Below, one piece after another: positions 23,004 through 33,911 of a DNA stretch of 64,000 nucleotides. Position numbers and translations under genes: made by a program. Under the pieces are notes generated by a model that saw nothing but the letters and a program-made list of their open reading frames with translations, was not told where the DNA came from and made no database searches. How positions within the stretch are numbered: position 1 is the stretch's first letter; each line of letters begins with the position of its first letter. Source of the stretch: Gerris lacustris (taxonomy: Eukaryota; Arthropoda; Insecta; Hemiptera; Gerridae); contig OX578281.1 of the NCBI GenBank assembly GCA_951217055.1, forward strand, positions 34,277,036-34,341,035. The letters are read 5' to 3'.

Positions 23004-23632
23004 TACTTGGTTAAGGATGATGATAAAGAACTTGGTTAAGGATGACTGGAGAACAAGTGCTATGGCAAAGGAACAAGTGGAGAACAAGTGCTATGGCAAA
23101 AATTACGTTCACACTTTTCTGTTCGTTCATCTTTAATCTCCATTTTCAACCAAGGTTTAAGGAGGAGGAGGTGACTTTGGACAAGGTCCGAAGAAACTAC
23201 AGGAGTCTTATGTACAAAGAGGATTGCCTTGTCAACCGCAAGGTGGCAGGAACAGAGAAACATTATGTACTATATTTAAATTGTATTTTAATATGAAGTA
23301 CCCGGCGTTGCCCAGGCGAGTAAAGCTCGGAATAAACTAGATTATTTTTACAAAAGATAAACACGCATGTTCTCTTCACAAATAAACACGTTCTGTGTTG
23401 TATGGCAGGGTTATCGAATTCGGGTCCTATGACTTTTTGTCGCATCTCCGGCGTTTATACCTTAGATTAAGCTAGAAACCTAAATTTTTTTCGAAATCTC
23501 ATGAGACAGTCCTTTTATTGTGAAGGTCAGCTGTGTAAAATTTATTATGATCGGAATAAAACTATGGACATAGTCTATTTTCGTATAAATAGATTAATAC
23601 ATTTTAATTTATTTTCTTTTAATACTTATGAC
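23000..23632. other. Repeat fragments including a GTACCCGGCGTTGCCC motif
   Basis: It contains a short local duplication, GGAGAACAAGTGCTATGGCA, at about 23048 and 23080. At 23298-23340 the sequence TACCCGGCGTTGCCCAGG then CGAGTAAAGCTCGGAATAAA contains a hairpin (CCCGG-CGTTG-CCCAGG) and resembles the ends of common arthropod transposons, possibly a Helitron-type 3' end; no partner was found. Confidence 0.4.
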
Positions 23633-23924
23633 GAGAGAGGTTGATAGAAAGTAACACAACTATATTGTCACCACAATTTTATATTAAAATACACAAACGC
23701 GTTTCGACATATCGTATTATATCATCTTCAGTGTTTTTAGTTTCAGTATTGTTAGTTTGTTATAAAAGTTTGTAAAATATGTATGTAGTTAGCTTAGTAC
23801 AGAATTCGCTCCTACTAAGTTAATACGAAACACTGAAGATTATATTACATGTCGAAACGCGTTTGTGTATTTTAATATAAACTGGTGACATTATTGTTAT
23901 GATACTTTGTACCAACCTCTCTAG
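23633..23924. mobile_element. Foldback element with hammerhead-like motif in each arm
   Basis: Arms 23633-23740 and 23830-23924 are inverted copies (GAGAGGTTG..., CAATTTTATATTAAAATACA, CAAACGCGTTTCGACAT). Each holds the series CTGAAGAT, an AT-rich stem, then GTCGAAACGCGTTTGTG: minus strand at 23695-23733 and plus strand at 23833-23868. It shares architecture with 57303-58808 and 59637-60475. The core is altered (CTGAAGATGA for CTGATGA), so ribozyme activity is doubtful. Confidence 0.65.
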
Positions 23925-25329
23925 TCATAATTATAAAGTGGTACCACAAAATCTCAGTCAATACAATTACCAATTATTTCTTTTTATACCTCTCAAGTTT
24001 AGAAGATATTTTTTTCTCCGGTCCTTTTCTTCTGGGTTTCGTTGAAAGTTCGTGCAATTATATAATTTATAGTTAGGTATATGTAATTAGTAATAGTTAT
24101 TATTATACATATAGAAGTTGAAGTGTTTAAATGTAAGATTATAAGTCAATTGATTATTGGGTCATAATATTTTATAGGTTCTTTCTTTACTGTGGTTTTC
24201 GAAAAATGGATTAGGTATGATCCTGATTTCGAACTTAGTAGACCAATAATCAAGTTGATGATAGTTTCCAAATCAAAAGAGGTTATCTGTTAAGTGACAA
24301 ATTACAATCAATTAGATTGTTGGTACACTAACTAAGTCAGTACACAGGATCATGAAAATCACATCGTCCACCATAAAGGGTGGGACATGGCTGCTCTCCA
24401 CCGATTTGTTTTTTTCAAACGCCTTTTGCCAAGCTGTGTCCCGCTGACGAACTTAGCCGACCACATATTCTTAAAATGCACCAAAAGATTTACTTACACA
24501 CAAAATTCTAAAATGATGTTATTCAGACACTTTTTTGCAAGCTATCTCTTGGACCAGGAACAAATAACTAAATAAAAATTAAACTACAATTTTTTTAAAA
24601 AAAGAAATAGGTTGTATATTATACTAAAAAGCTTTTTGTATAATAATGATTTTAATCTAATTCTTGGAGGGATAATTATATCACGTGCCAAACTAAATCT
24701 ATAATATTTTGTTTGTCTTAAAAACCTTAAAAGTTTTATTAGCAACTTGAATAATCTTGAATTTATTAAATATTTTATAATATTTGGGAACTAGAAGCTA
24801 AGTAGTCCCACCTGACGTTCTTGAAATAAAAAAAAGTAATCTGCATACCTTCTTAAAAATTAAGTGTTGAAAGTTAAAAGTATTCTGCGTTTTCAAGGTA
24901 TTTATCCTTTTTTTACCATCTTATATTAAGGGAAAGTATTATGATGGAGCGAAAATTAGACTTTGATGGATTTACACGTTTTGAGGTCCCCTAAGTTCAA
25001 AAAAGTGGTTTTTAAAAATTTTCTTTCTGTCGTCTATGCAAACGCGTGGAGCGGAACACTGATATTGGCTGAAACATTTATGCTTCAAATAGACGAATCA
25101 AAAGATTTAATATGTATAAGGATAAATCTCTCTACTAAGGATATCGCCAAAACCCAATCTAAACCATTCCATCGTCCCCCCCCCCCCCATGTAGGGGACA
25201 GTGAGAGAAGAAAAATGAGCCCAAGATCGAGGGGGGTTGAAAAGGTTTTTGCTCTTCCTTTCGAGCGCCATGCGCCCATGCTGTGCTTTATTTTAAGAAC
25301 CGGGGACCGAGCGCCCGCGCCCCGATTTG
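23925..25329. other. AT-rich DNA, fragments of R3 and a spurious long frame
   Basis: TTTACACGTTTTGAGGTCCCC at about 24970 is an R3-type fragment in minus orientation, related to 45920-45950. The frame at 24963-25367 runs through a C-run and through patches of different origin. Only its end, near 25330, belongs to the hAT relic that follows. Confidence 0.4.
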
Positions 25330-25791
25330 TCTCTGCAAATTCGAGAGAAATTTATAGAATTATGTAATGACGAGACGTTAAAACTTCACTTCACCGAAGT
25401 TCCATTAGATGTTTTCTGGATCCTCGCATTTCCGACAAATCCATCCCAACACTAGTTCCATTTTTGACGACATATTCATGTGAGCAAAGTTTTTAAACTC
25501 TTGAGTGAATTAAAAATGATAAACGGTCCTACTTAAAAGGGTTTTGACCAAGAACTTCAAGTTGCTCTGTCAAATATCGAGCCGAATATAAAACGTTTGT
25601 GTTCATTAAAACAAGCGCAGGTGTCACATTAATTAGTCAGTATTTCATAATAATTATTAAGATTGCATTAAAGTAAATATAGTATAGTTTTTATTTATGT
25701 ATACTGAATTATAATTTTAGCTTTTGATGTGCCGTGGAATTCTGGGAAGAACTTTGGTGTGTCGTCGGTGAGAAAATGTTGCGGAACACTG
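25330..25791 (+). pseudogene. hAT transposase C-terminal relic (ZBED5-like) with 3' terminal repeat
   Basis: Fragments in shifting frames read DETLKLHFTEVPLDVFWILA, then LVPFLTTYSCEQSF, then ALSNIEPNIKRLCSLKQAQV followed by SH and a stop at about 25632. This is the hAT dimerisation region as found in ZBED5/Buster-like transposases: a Trp in a hydrophobic block, P-F-x-T-T-Y-x-C-E, then the N-I-x-K-L-x-S-x-K-Q-x-Q tail. At least two frameshifts and stops break it. Downstream, GCGGAACACTG at 25781-25791 is the complement of CAGTGTTCCGC, a hAT-type terminus. The upstream half and the other terminus were not found. Confidence 0.75.
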
Positions 25792-26869
25792 ACAAAGTGG
25801 ATTTAGATAGAAATTATTGTGATGGCGCAAAAATTTGAGATCAATTTACACGTTTTAAGAACCCCTGGAGACGTTACGAGCTATACTACTGGTGAGATAT
25901 TCAGAAAAAAGTTATAAATGCAAAGGGTGAGAGGACAGATTCGATTCACAAAATTATAAGGAAGAAAGATATAATAAAATGTTCAAAGTAAATAATTTCA
26001 CATCTTACCTTCAGAATAAAAGATTCCACTAAACTGCGCTCGATATCAGAATAGTATTATAAAAACTCCATATCGATATAAAAACTGTGAGAGGGTTAAT
26101 TTATTTTCATGTTTTTGGTGCGTTCTTAGAACGTCTAATAAAATTTGTAATATTCCATTGATAGTACCTAATGATTTTATTGGGGATTGTTTTAGGTACA
26201 CTATATTGATGGTTTTGTTTATTTAATGAAAACAAGCTATTTAAACTAGAGAGTTACACAAGAGATAAATTAATTAGGGACAGAGTTACAACTCTGTCCT
26301 GAACATTCAGTGTTTAGTAACTCAATTTGAATCTGTTTCCCTTGTGTATTAGCTAAATTGATGTGCGTAAACTTTACTAAGTATAAATCAAATAGCAATG
26401 TCAATTAATTTTCAAACTATACTGAGAAAACATGTTAATATTTGTAAAGTAAGCATTGCATTTGACAAATGAACTCATAATTAATATCGGTTCAATGCGG
26501 CTTATTTGTCGGGTATTTAATTTTATAACGCATTATGAACAGTGTTATCAAATTTTGTGTACCTACGTATAAACATATAAAGGTTCGTTTTTCTAGCCGA
26601 GAGTTGCTAGAGTCCATCGCTGAGTGATTGCAGCCGCCTGCTCCAGGAGCATTCATAATCGCGGGCGCTAGAGAGAGACCCTTGGTGAAATTCACACGTG
26701 CAGTGCCAGTGAAACGCTTAGGCAGACGCCTGTGACTGTCATGCTGAAGAATAAATTCAAATAAACGTACAAAGTCAAAGTAAAATTTCATGATAATGAA
26801 CTAGAATAAATAGTAATATAATATAATTTAATTAATATTACTTAGTTACTAACTTAATCCTGACCTCTT
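25792..26869. other. AT-rich DNA with an R3 fragment and one GC-rich patch
   Basis: ATTTACACGTTTTAAGAACCCC at about 25844 echoes the R3 fragment at 24970 in the same orientation. The patch at about 26585-26730 is GC-richer and open for 99 codons on the minus strand. It has a possible acceptor upstream (TTTATTCTTCAG) but no family match. Confidence 0.35.
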
Positions 26870-27500
26870 CTACTTTGCGATGTAAAGGCTTTACTAAAGG
26901 TCTTCCTGGCTGTTTATATTTATCAATTGCCTTAGCTCTGGACCATGTTGTGTGTTAGGCACTCAGGTGAGAGTGTAGTCATTCTTCTTTGTCCTCGCGG
27001 CCGATTTTCTTGACAACGGGTTTCTACCACTTGTTTGGGGTACCTCTCATTTTCCATTCTTTGAATGGGCCAAATCACCTTAGTTGTGCATACCTTATCT
27101 TGTCCGAGAGAGGCTCGATGTTCATAGAGGCTCGGATCGTAGTGTTTCTAACTCGATCCCTCCAAGTTTTCCCAGCAACTTTCCTGAGGTACCTCATCCC
27201 AGCTGCTTAAATGCGACTCTCTTTTCTTGAGGTTAATGCCCATGCCCACTATTCGCATCCATATGTTAATATGGATGTGTAAATTGTTTTGTAGGCAAAT
27301 AATTGCTTAGAAACCTCCTGTTTATTGTTTTGAATAAGTTTCCTACTTTTGGTTCCTATTCTTGAGCACACTTTCCGCTCTGACGAATAGAAACTCCTAA
27401 GTATGTGAATTCTGTAACCTGCTCATTGGCTCAATTGAATGCTCTTTGACTTGCCTTGAGATGAGCATTGTTTTTGTGAAGGCTAAGCTACATTTTGATC
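26870..27500 (-). pseudogene. LINE reverse-transcriptase C-terminal fragment
   Basis: Read on the minus strand the order is EQVTEFTYLGVSI, then YKTIYTSILTYGCE, then MRYLRKVAGKTWRDRVRN, then MNIEPLSDKIRYAQLR, then IQRMENERYPKQVVETRC and ENRPRGQRRM. These are the thumb/C-terminal landmarks of non-LTR retrotransposons (YLG, Y-x-x-I-x-S-x-L-x-Y-G-x-E, MR-LR-, Q-L-R-W-F-G, RM-x-x-x-R-x-P-K). The Trp of QLRW is a stop (TGA at about 27084), and at least two frameshifts separate the blocks. It is a dead fragment, not an exon; clade not resolved (RTE/CR1/Jockey-like tails are all similar here). Confidence 0.85.
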
Positions 27501-27657
27501 ATCAATAGTCTTTTGTAATGTAGGATAGAAGGCATAATTTACATCAACACAAGTATCTTCATTAGGACTGTAAACCACTATGACTGTTAATGTTCTTTTA
27601 GGCCCTGGCTCTTCTATGATAATAGTAGCTAATCTTTCATTCATAAAGAGTAGGTGC

Positions 27658-27933
27658 TAGGGTTGGGACATCGATAGCTAAACATCGATGTTTTCGATAC
27701 ATCGACATCGGTCCTCCAACCCGACGAGCAAAAAAAAAAATAAATAAATAAATGTCACCGGTTAAAAAAAAAATCCCTCGTTCTCGTTCCCGATATTCGT
27801 TGTCGACGTTTCTTGGGGTCGATGTTTCAGGAAAACATCGATGTTGTCCGATACATCGAAAGATCAAGATCGATTTTTTTTAAGTCCGATACATCGATGT
27901 TTTCAATACATCGACATCGATGTCCCAACCCTA
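27658..27933. mobile_element. hAT MITE with 8-bp target-site duplication
   Basis: TAGGGTTGGGACATCGAT at the left end is inverted at the right (ATCGATGTCCCAACCCTA). The 8-bp duplication GTAGGTGC lies at 27650-27657 and 27934-27941. TAGRGNTG-type ends plus an 8-bp duplication are the hAT signature. The inside is rich in ACATCGATG repeats. It is 276 bp long with no transposase. Confidence 0.93.
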
Positions 27934-29034
27934 GTAGGTGCATTATAAGGAGTAGGATTTTAATAGGACTCACATACTGTTGATATTTTAAGAATTTTAA
28001 AACCATCTTTAACCACCACTACATGTATATATCACGTATAATATATTTACTTGAGATTACCAACATATTTTATGATTTGAATATTCTTTTCATGAGTAAT
28101 TGTCAATGCTCAATTTAGCCCATATATTTTATTAAAATGTTACGACCAATTTAATTTGAAATAAATTTGTATTTTTTTTTTTTTTTTTTTTTAATTAAAA
28201 AAAAGTGACATGAAAGATGTGAAAATAAAATTAACTTGTTTTCCAAATCATCATGAATAAAGTTTCAAATCCCAATGGTTAGCTTTTAAAGCAAAAAATA
28301 ATGTGAAGCAAGTTGCGTTTGAACTAAGTTAGTTTTGGGCCGCTTCCAACGAAGTATAAGTTTTAACTTGTTTTCATATCTATGTAAATAGAATAAAACT
28401 TTTTAAATCTCCCGGCAAAATTATTTGCATTCCCTTATATTTTAATTTTTTTTTTTTTAATATTTATGTAAGTATAAAATTATACCTATATGTGTGCTGG
28501 TTTCCTATTTAACTTATTTTCTTCTTTTTTTTAATTAATCTTTTAATAATGTTGAAAGAAGTGGCTGCGTTTAATTCCCCATTTCTAAGAATTCCCCATT
28601 CGATTTCTAAGAAACTTTAATCCTAACGTTTCTATCGAATTTGTATTGTGCATCAGGTGCGTCCAATTTTATATAAGTATAGCGTATTGTATATGGTTGT
28701 GGGATTGTTTGTCTGGGTAGCTGTTGATATAGAACAGTGTTAACATCCCTGGAAAATCCTTTAATACACTCTTCCCTCCCCAGTATTGTGTATTGTTGAC
28801 TAGATTATATATATAAACCACAGTGAATAGACCAACCTATAACATCATACTCGACTGCTTCCACTACAGCTTACTGTGGCTTTATATTGAAGTACTTTTT
28901 GTTCGCAACGTTTTTACAAAACAGCCATTTCCAGATTTACGTAAGTGAATCATTCTTAGACCCCCCCCCCCCCCTACATAACTCCAATATTATGTAATCG
29001 GATACAAATTACCTTTAAAAAACAATAAAATATG
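27934..29034. other. AT-rich DNA, nothing recognised
   Basis: It includes a 22-T run at about 28172-28193 and a C-run at 28961-28974. A TATATATAAA string at about 28808 could be a TATA box, but no exon-like sequence follows. Confidence 0.4.
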
Positions 29035-29325
29035 TGGCGCAACAGCCCGTGATAGGCTTAGGTTTGCCAAAGGCCTTTAACAACGACAGTAATGTAATGA
29101 ATGAAAAGGGGCTGGAGCCTACTTTGCTCTAGCTGTATGAACAGCAGCGTTAGCTTCCGTAACCTGATGGATGCCACTTATCTCAAGTAGATACATACCT
29201 ATTTATATGGTGATGCTAGGTGAACACCGAGTGTGAACACCCTTGACGGAGTCGGGAATCAAACCTGTAACCTTCAGAATTCAAAACAAAGATGATTCCA
29301 ATGAGTAATCAGAAACTCTTGTGAA
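29035..29325 (-). repeat. tRNA-derived SINE, minus strand
   Basis: On the minus strand a box A-like TTACTCATTGG at about 29310 is followed by a B box GGTTTGATTCC (29255-29265), the spacing expected of a tRNA head. The body continues to GTGGCGCAACAGCCCG (complement side at 29035-29050), a string common in insect SINE tails. No intact tRNA fold survives. Confidence 0.65.
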
Positions 29326-29562
29326 TAACCTTAAAAATGTATGTAGAGCGTAAACTAAATAAAAAGTTAAATAAGAAAAGTCAAATAAGAAAGGTTAAAA
29401 AATCTCTCAGTTTTAGATAACTCCGAAAAACTTTCTCTTATACTCGTATATTTCTACGTATTATTATTGTTGTAGTAACCCCAGTGCTACATTATCTGCC
29501 AGTGCTGTATTTGTATGGTAAATAGCTATTTCCAGTTTGCGTCCGAGCTCAAGTGACGGGAA

Positions 29563-29570
29563 TATATAAA
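29563..29570 (+). promoter_or_regulatory. Candidate TATA box
   Basis: TATATAAA lies in a locally GC-balanced context (CGGGAA before, CGGGCTGG after). A start about 30 bp downstream would fall near 29593-29600, just before the candidate exon. It is supported only by position and context. Confidence 0.35.
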
Positions 29571-29617
29571 CGGGCTGGATAATACTGAGAATGATAATAA
29601 TAAATGGTATTTAAATA

Positions 29618-29698
29618 ATGCGCATTTATCTGAGGAGAAGTAGACGGCTGAGGAGGTCGGGAGGTCCAGTCACCACTGCAGCAGATGGTTGCTTCCAG
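29618..29698 (+). CDS. Candidate first coding exon ending at a consensus splice donor
   Basis: ATG at 29618 opens 27 codons (MRIYLRRSRRLRR, then SGGPVTTAADGCFQ) that run without a stop to CCAG at 29698, followed by GTGAGT, a perfect eukaryotic donor in phase 0. Beyond the donor the frame meets a stop within nine codons. A TATA box lies 48 bp upstream, and the stretch is clearly GC-richer than the flanks, with no repeat similarity elsewhere in the window. Two short upstream ATG frames (29591 and 29604) weaken the start choice, so it may equally be a 5'-untranslated first exon. No acceptor or downstream exon is identified, and the peptide matches no family I know. It is the only plausible host-gene signal here. 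Confidence 0.3.
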
Positions 29699-29700
29699 GT

Positions 29701-31134
29701 GAGTCGGCAAACGTGTGATTGTTAAGGAGTTCTGAAAGGTGACCGGTAATCAACGGTCGTTTAAACGTGCGATTTGCGACGTGCTACTTGCACCCGGAAT
29801 AGGTATATTTATTTTCCAGGTTACTATGGTGACTTACATTTTACTGTACATGGATAATAATAACATCTGGTTATTCATATGATAAATTAACGGGTCTTCT
29901 GCCCGGAACAATGCGTGAATTCAAAATTCCATTAATATTATACTTCTCAGCATAAGAATCCACCAGCAATAATCTTCATTCTTCAGCAATTACCATGAAA
30001 ATTCGATTTCTTCGTGGGACATTACTTATATGAGTAGTTAACGTATTCGCAACTAGCCTGGAACCTATATAAGTCCAAACATCGATATAACTGTGATGGT
30101 CCGAAAGGCAGGGAGAAGAGAAATGTTTCCAACACATCGAGTTAGGTCTTATGTGGCTGATATTCCTGCCTTTAATAATTGACTGACCCCGTCTTGTAAT
30201 AATCTTTACTTTTTGTCTTTCCTCATTATGGGGATAAAGGAAACAAATATATCAGTATTTTTACGTCTATTCACCTAAAAGCTTAAAAAATACATTAGCA
30301 TACGTACTTTTACTTTAATAACTATTTTAATTTTATATATTCATTAAGCCAAACAGATGTGCTATTAAATTAATGAAACATAGAAATTTTAATAAAAATA
30401 TTTTATAACTTACTGTAAAATATTAAAAATAATTAATACATTTTTTAATGCAAGCAAACAATGAAATTTATCTCTTAAAGTTTATGTCAGATTATAGCAT
30501 TTTTATGTATTTTTATATTTAATAATATTATTTACAAAAGTAATTATGTTTTAAGATAGATATTCCTGCTTAAATATATTATATGTACGTGCTGAAAAAA
30601 AGAATAATGTGTGTATTTATATTTTAGACTATCAACATTTTTCTTTTTAAGGCTATAAATTCAGTGTTAGTAGAGTAAGGGCTATTTTGTTATTCTTTTT
30701 ATTGCTCTTTCTCTTTATATATTTCTTTAAATTAAAAGCTGGAGAGTGAAAGCTTAAATGTTTTTATTTATTTTAATATGCCTTATAGACACTTTAAGAG
30801 TTTCTTACTACCATAAAGTAGGAAGAAGTCAATTGCATATAATAGTTTATATTTTTAAAGAAGTATTTCATTTAATTGTTGAAGGAGGACAGTGTAAAAT
30901 TATTGTAAAAGAAGTTTAAAATGAGTTAACTTTATTGCAACACTTGGTTAAGTAGCAGTTTCAAGAGTTAAAATTACCACTAATGGCGGCTAAAAGCAAA
31001 AATTAAAACTACAATTTTTAGATTGTGTTTCATTATTATTCACATTGTTTGTATAAAAATATTCGTCTCTGTCAACTAGAAAAACCTTTCTTAAATGCAT
31101 TATAGCCCGTGCTTAATTTCTAATATTTTAGGTA
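29701..31134. other. AT-rich DNA, no gene recognised
   Basis: If the candidate exon is real this would be its first intron. No repeat pair or open frame was recognised. Confidence 0.4.
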
Positions 31135-31235
31135 ACGGAACACCCACCACATAAGAATTGGGGGTTTTATAAGGGGTATCCCCCAGCAAAGCGGGGGCTC
31201 TTCCCCGGAAAACTTTGAACAATAAAGGTATAAAA
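31135..31235. repeat. GC-rich transposon fragment
   Basis: TAAGGGGTATCCCCCAGCAA then AGCGGGGGCTCTTCCCCGGA resembles the GGGGTCC...TCCCCCGGAAAA blocks at 37890-37935. These are fragments of a G/C-rich transposon terminus of a kind often seen in hAT-like elements. Confidence 0.4.
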
Positions 31236-31348
31236 TTACGTTTTAGAGTTGTTTTTTAAAGCCTTAATATTCATTAAAAAGTCGTTAAAATGTAGTGGTG
31301 TTTCCAATTACCCATAATAAAACATTACAATACAATACAGAATAGGTA

Positions 31349-31872
31349 TGCAAGGTGGCCTAAAAGTCCCCCCCCCCCCCCCCCTATTAACTTTTGATGG
31401 TTAGAGATAAATTAATGGAACTTGGGGGATCCGTGCCATATAAAAGGAAGTTTGTTTTCATTCAATCTCGCCCTAAGGGCAACCACCCACTTTGCCCCTA
31501 AGCCACCCATCTTCGAAATTTCAAATTGGACTGTATATTTTTGATAGTTTTTTTAGATTCTACGGTGAAACTTTTTTCTATCTCCGATATTTTGCCTCCT
31601 ATAGGGTGGCAAAGCCAGCAAAATAACCTTTCCGAAAATAGTAAAAAATTACACTTTTATCGTTATAAAATCTAAAATGTTTTGATATAAATTAACTATA
31701 GGGGGATCTCTACCATGTATGCCTTGATTGCACGTAACGCCAAATAGTGATGAATTTGGCACAAACGGGGCAAAGTGGATGGTTGACCCTAGTGCGCGAT
31801 TGCATAAAAACAAACTTCCCTTTACATGTTTAAAAGTTGTGATGGGGGAGGAGAGACTTTTGGAAAACCCGG
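31349..31872. mobile_element. Shorter diverged copy of the 4648 foldback MITE
   Basis: It shares AAGGTGGCCTAAAAGTC then a C-run (15 C at about 31370), TTAACTTTTGA, AACTTGGGGGATC, AAGGAAGTTTGTTTTCAT and GGGCAACCACCCACTTTGCC with the 740-bp copy. The right arm ends GACTTTTGGAAAACCCGG-TA. Part of the right half is replaced or rearranged (31690-31760). Confidence 0.75.
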
Positions 31873-31884
31873 TATACATTAAAA

Positions 31885-32300
31885 TATATTCAATTTTTAA
31901 GTTTTAGGTAGTACTCATATACTTCGGAACGTTTAAATTTTAATTTAAATCAAATTATAATTATTATTAACTGTCTCCCTTTGTTAATAATAATAATAAT
32001 TAGATTTAAATTAAAATATAAACTTTCTGTAGTATGAATACTACCTAAAACTTAAAAATGAAATTTCTAATTGATTGTACAAGGGTACAGGTGCTAAATG
32101 GGTACTTTATAATTATACGCGATATTTCTTGATCTAGTTCTATTGTCGTAAATGTCGTCTCCCAGACTTGTGGAAATTTGAAAGCTCAATACGGGATTAG
32201 GTATCGTTACTGACAGAGGAAATTGTGGTTTCGATTTACTGTCTGTCTCCCTTTGTTAATAATAATTATAATTTGATGTACATTAAAATATAGTTTTCAG
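31885..32300 (+). repeat. Second copy of the 54126-type SINE family, tRNA head degraded
   Basis: It shares TTTAAATTTTAATTTAAATC, AAATTATAATTATTATTAAC, GTACAAGGGTACAGGTGCTA and ACTGTCTGTCTCCCTTTGTT with 54126-54796, in mixed orientation. The B-box area reads GTGGTTTCGATTTACTG, a decayed version of the head seen there. Confidence 0.6.
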
Positions 32301-32386
32301 GAGCAATACTTGCTGCAATGTAACAGATTATTGAGATAATATAAATTGTTATATTTGTAATTGTAGCAAGTACAGTTGAGTCTCTC

Positions 32387-32705
32387 TAATCTGACACATA
32401 TGGGGCAACGCCATGTCGAATTACAGAGAATTGTCGGATTACTAGATGTTTGATAAATAATTATTATATTATCAAAATTGAAAAAGGACTCAATAAAACT
32501 TGTGTTTATTAATCGAGATATGTGTGCAGACGCGCACAGCGAACAAACAATAACTGATGGTTTGTTTATGTTAAGCCTATAGTGCCCCTGTGTTTTCCAG
32601 TTTCCCCCTGTTTTAGTAATCGTATCTTACACGTGGCAAGAGGGGAGGGGGGCCTAAGCCTCAGGTCCGGATTACTGGACGTCCGGACTGGCAGAGTGTT
32701 GAGCT
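32387..32705. mobile_element. Pogo/Tigger-like MITE relic
   Basis: The left end CAGTTGAGTCTCTCTAATCT follows TA, and the right end contains GTCCGGATTACTGGACGTCC then GAGTGTTGAG, an imperfect inverse. CAGT-GA-TCTC-TAATC ends with TA duplication are typical of pogo-group transposons. The right terminus is eroded. Confidence 0.5.
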
Positions 32706-33559
32706 TCAGAGACAACTTGGTGGTATTGGTTCCGAGAGCTATTAATTACTTGATTAAATAAACAATAAACATAAACCAGGTAATATTGTAAGTTAATTAC
32801 CGCTAAATTATTGTCTTACACGGTACACGTTTTATTTGTTTAACAATACTACTTTATTTTTTATCTCCACCTTTTCTTAAGCTACGGTTTATTCCTATTC
32901 CTTCGTACACGTACGATTTGTCTCATAAGAATTCAGTCAAAACAAACAATAAGAGAGTTCATCAAATTAAAAAAAACATTTCTATAACACTACACTGTCT
33001 CCATCATACAATTATCACTTCCTCTTCCTTTTATATGAGACACATTTACTCTCTTACTGCGTTCTGGCTGAAATTAAGCGCTGATTATAGCCCATTTCTA
33101 AGGGCTAAGGCTACGGTGAAGTGGATGCATATTCGGCCGAATAGATCCTATTTAGTCGACAGAATATAGTGGTTACAGAGTGTGTGAATTATGACTACTA
33201 GTTTGCTACTATCTACCATCAAAAGAGGAAGCCATAGATTTTCTTGAAAGTCTATATTTAAAGTTAGGTGGAAAAACAGAACATGTAAATTAATTGTTTC
33301 CCGCAAGGGAATATAAAGGTGTGTACCGAATTTTATTTCAACAAAAGGGTATTAAAGACGGAATCTAAAAGCACTCAAATATTCGTGTTTGTATTTCGAC
33401 GTCTATTGTAAGGTGTCCCATAAAGTATGCACTTTTAAAAAAATTAATATACCAGTTAAATTTTAATGAAAATATATATATATATTTTTACATATTCACA
33501 TTTGCCAATGCCAATATATCCGATTTAATTGCATTTACATTTATTTAAGCAAGGGTAAA
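32706..33559. other. AT-rich DNA, no gene recognised
   Basis: The frame at 32918-33169 has no recognisable features. AGGTGTCCCATAAAGTATGC at 33411 resembles a lone Tc1/mariner-type end. Confidence 0.4.
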
Positions 33560-33673
33560 ATAATTTATCTACGATTGATACGAAATATAAACATTATATC
33601 TCTGTTTAGATGGGTAGAAAGTGGTTATTAACGTACTTGTATTCATTGCGCATGCGCGTCTCATAGTTCTGAA

Positions 33674-33717
33674 TAATTCCTCTTCTTTACCACGCTAGCG
33701 CGGTAAAGAAGAGGAAT
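33674..33717. promoter_or_regulatory. Perfect hairpin upstream of the leader frame
   Basis: AATTCCTCTTCTTTACC pairs with GGTAAAGAAGAGGAATT around ACGCTAGCGC, whose CGC/GCG also pairs. In copy 2 (59486-59530) the outer stem is identical, but the inner part is CACA/TGTG, a compensated change. The function is unknown. Confidence 0.7.
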
Positions 33718-33821
33718 TCTTCAGCTTTACGCACTATTAGCGAGTTTGTTATATTTAACAAAACTAATTTGCTATTCTTTTATTAAAGTAACTGTTTATA
33801 TCGAGTTTTTAGTGAAAAACA

Positions 33822-33911
33822 ATGAATGAATCAAGTGGCTTTGACGAAAATGTAGAGAATAATACTCCTCCAGAAATAATTAATTCGGCAAAAAATACAA
33901 CTCAAGATTAA
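33822..33911 (+). pseudogene. Leader frame of Crypton-like element, copy 1
   Basis: Reads MNESSGFDENVENNTPPEII then NSAKNTTQD and stops. Copy 2 has one more A at the end of this stretch and continues ELIPSLSRERYELTYSKFIF, a motif like the (P)-E-K-S-R-E-R-Y-E-x-T-Y-x-x-F that opens the core-binding domain of Crypton-type tyrosine recombinases in insects. So copy 1 is frameshifted and copy 2 has lost its start codon. The family call is inferred from this one motif. Confidence 0.45.

Noticed and set aside
24963..25367. 134-codon ORF, the longest on the plus strand
   Set aside because: It crosses a C-run and joins an R3-type fragment, unassigned sequence and the edge of a hAT relic; no domain spans it.
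28808..28820. TATATATAAA as a second promoter
   Set aside because: TA-rich strings are common here and nothing exon-like follows.
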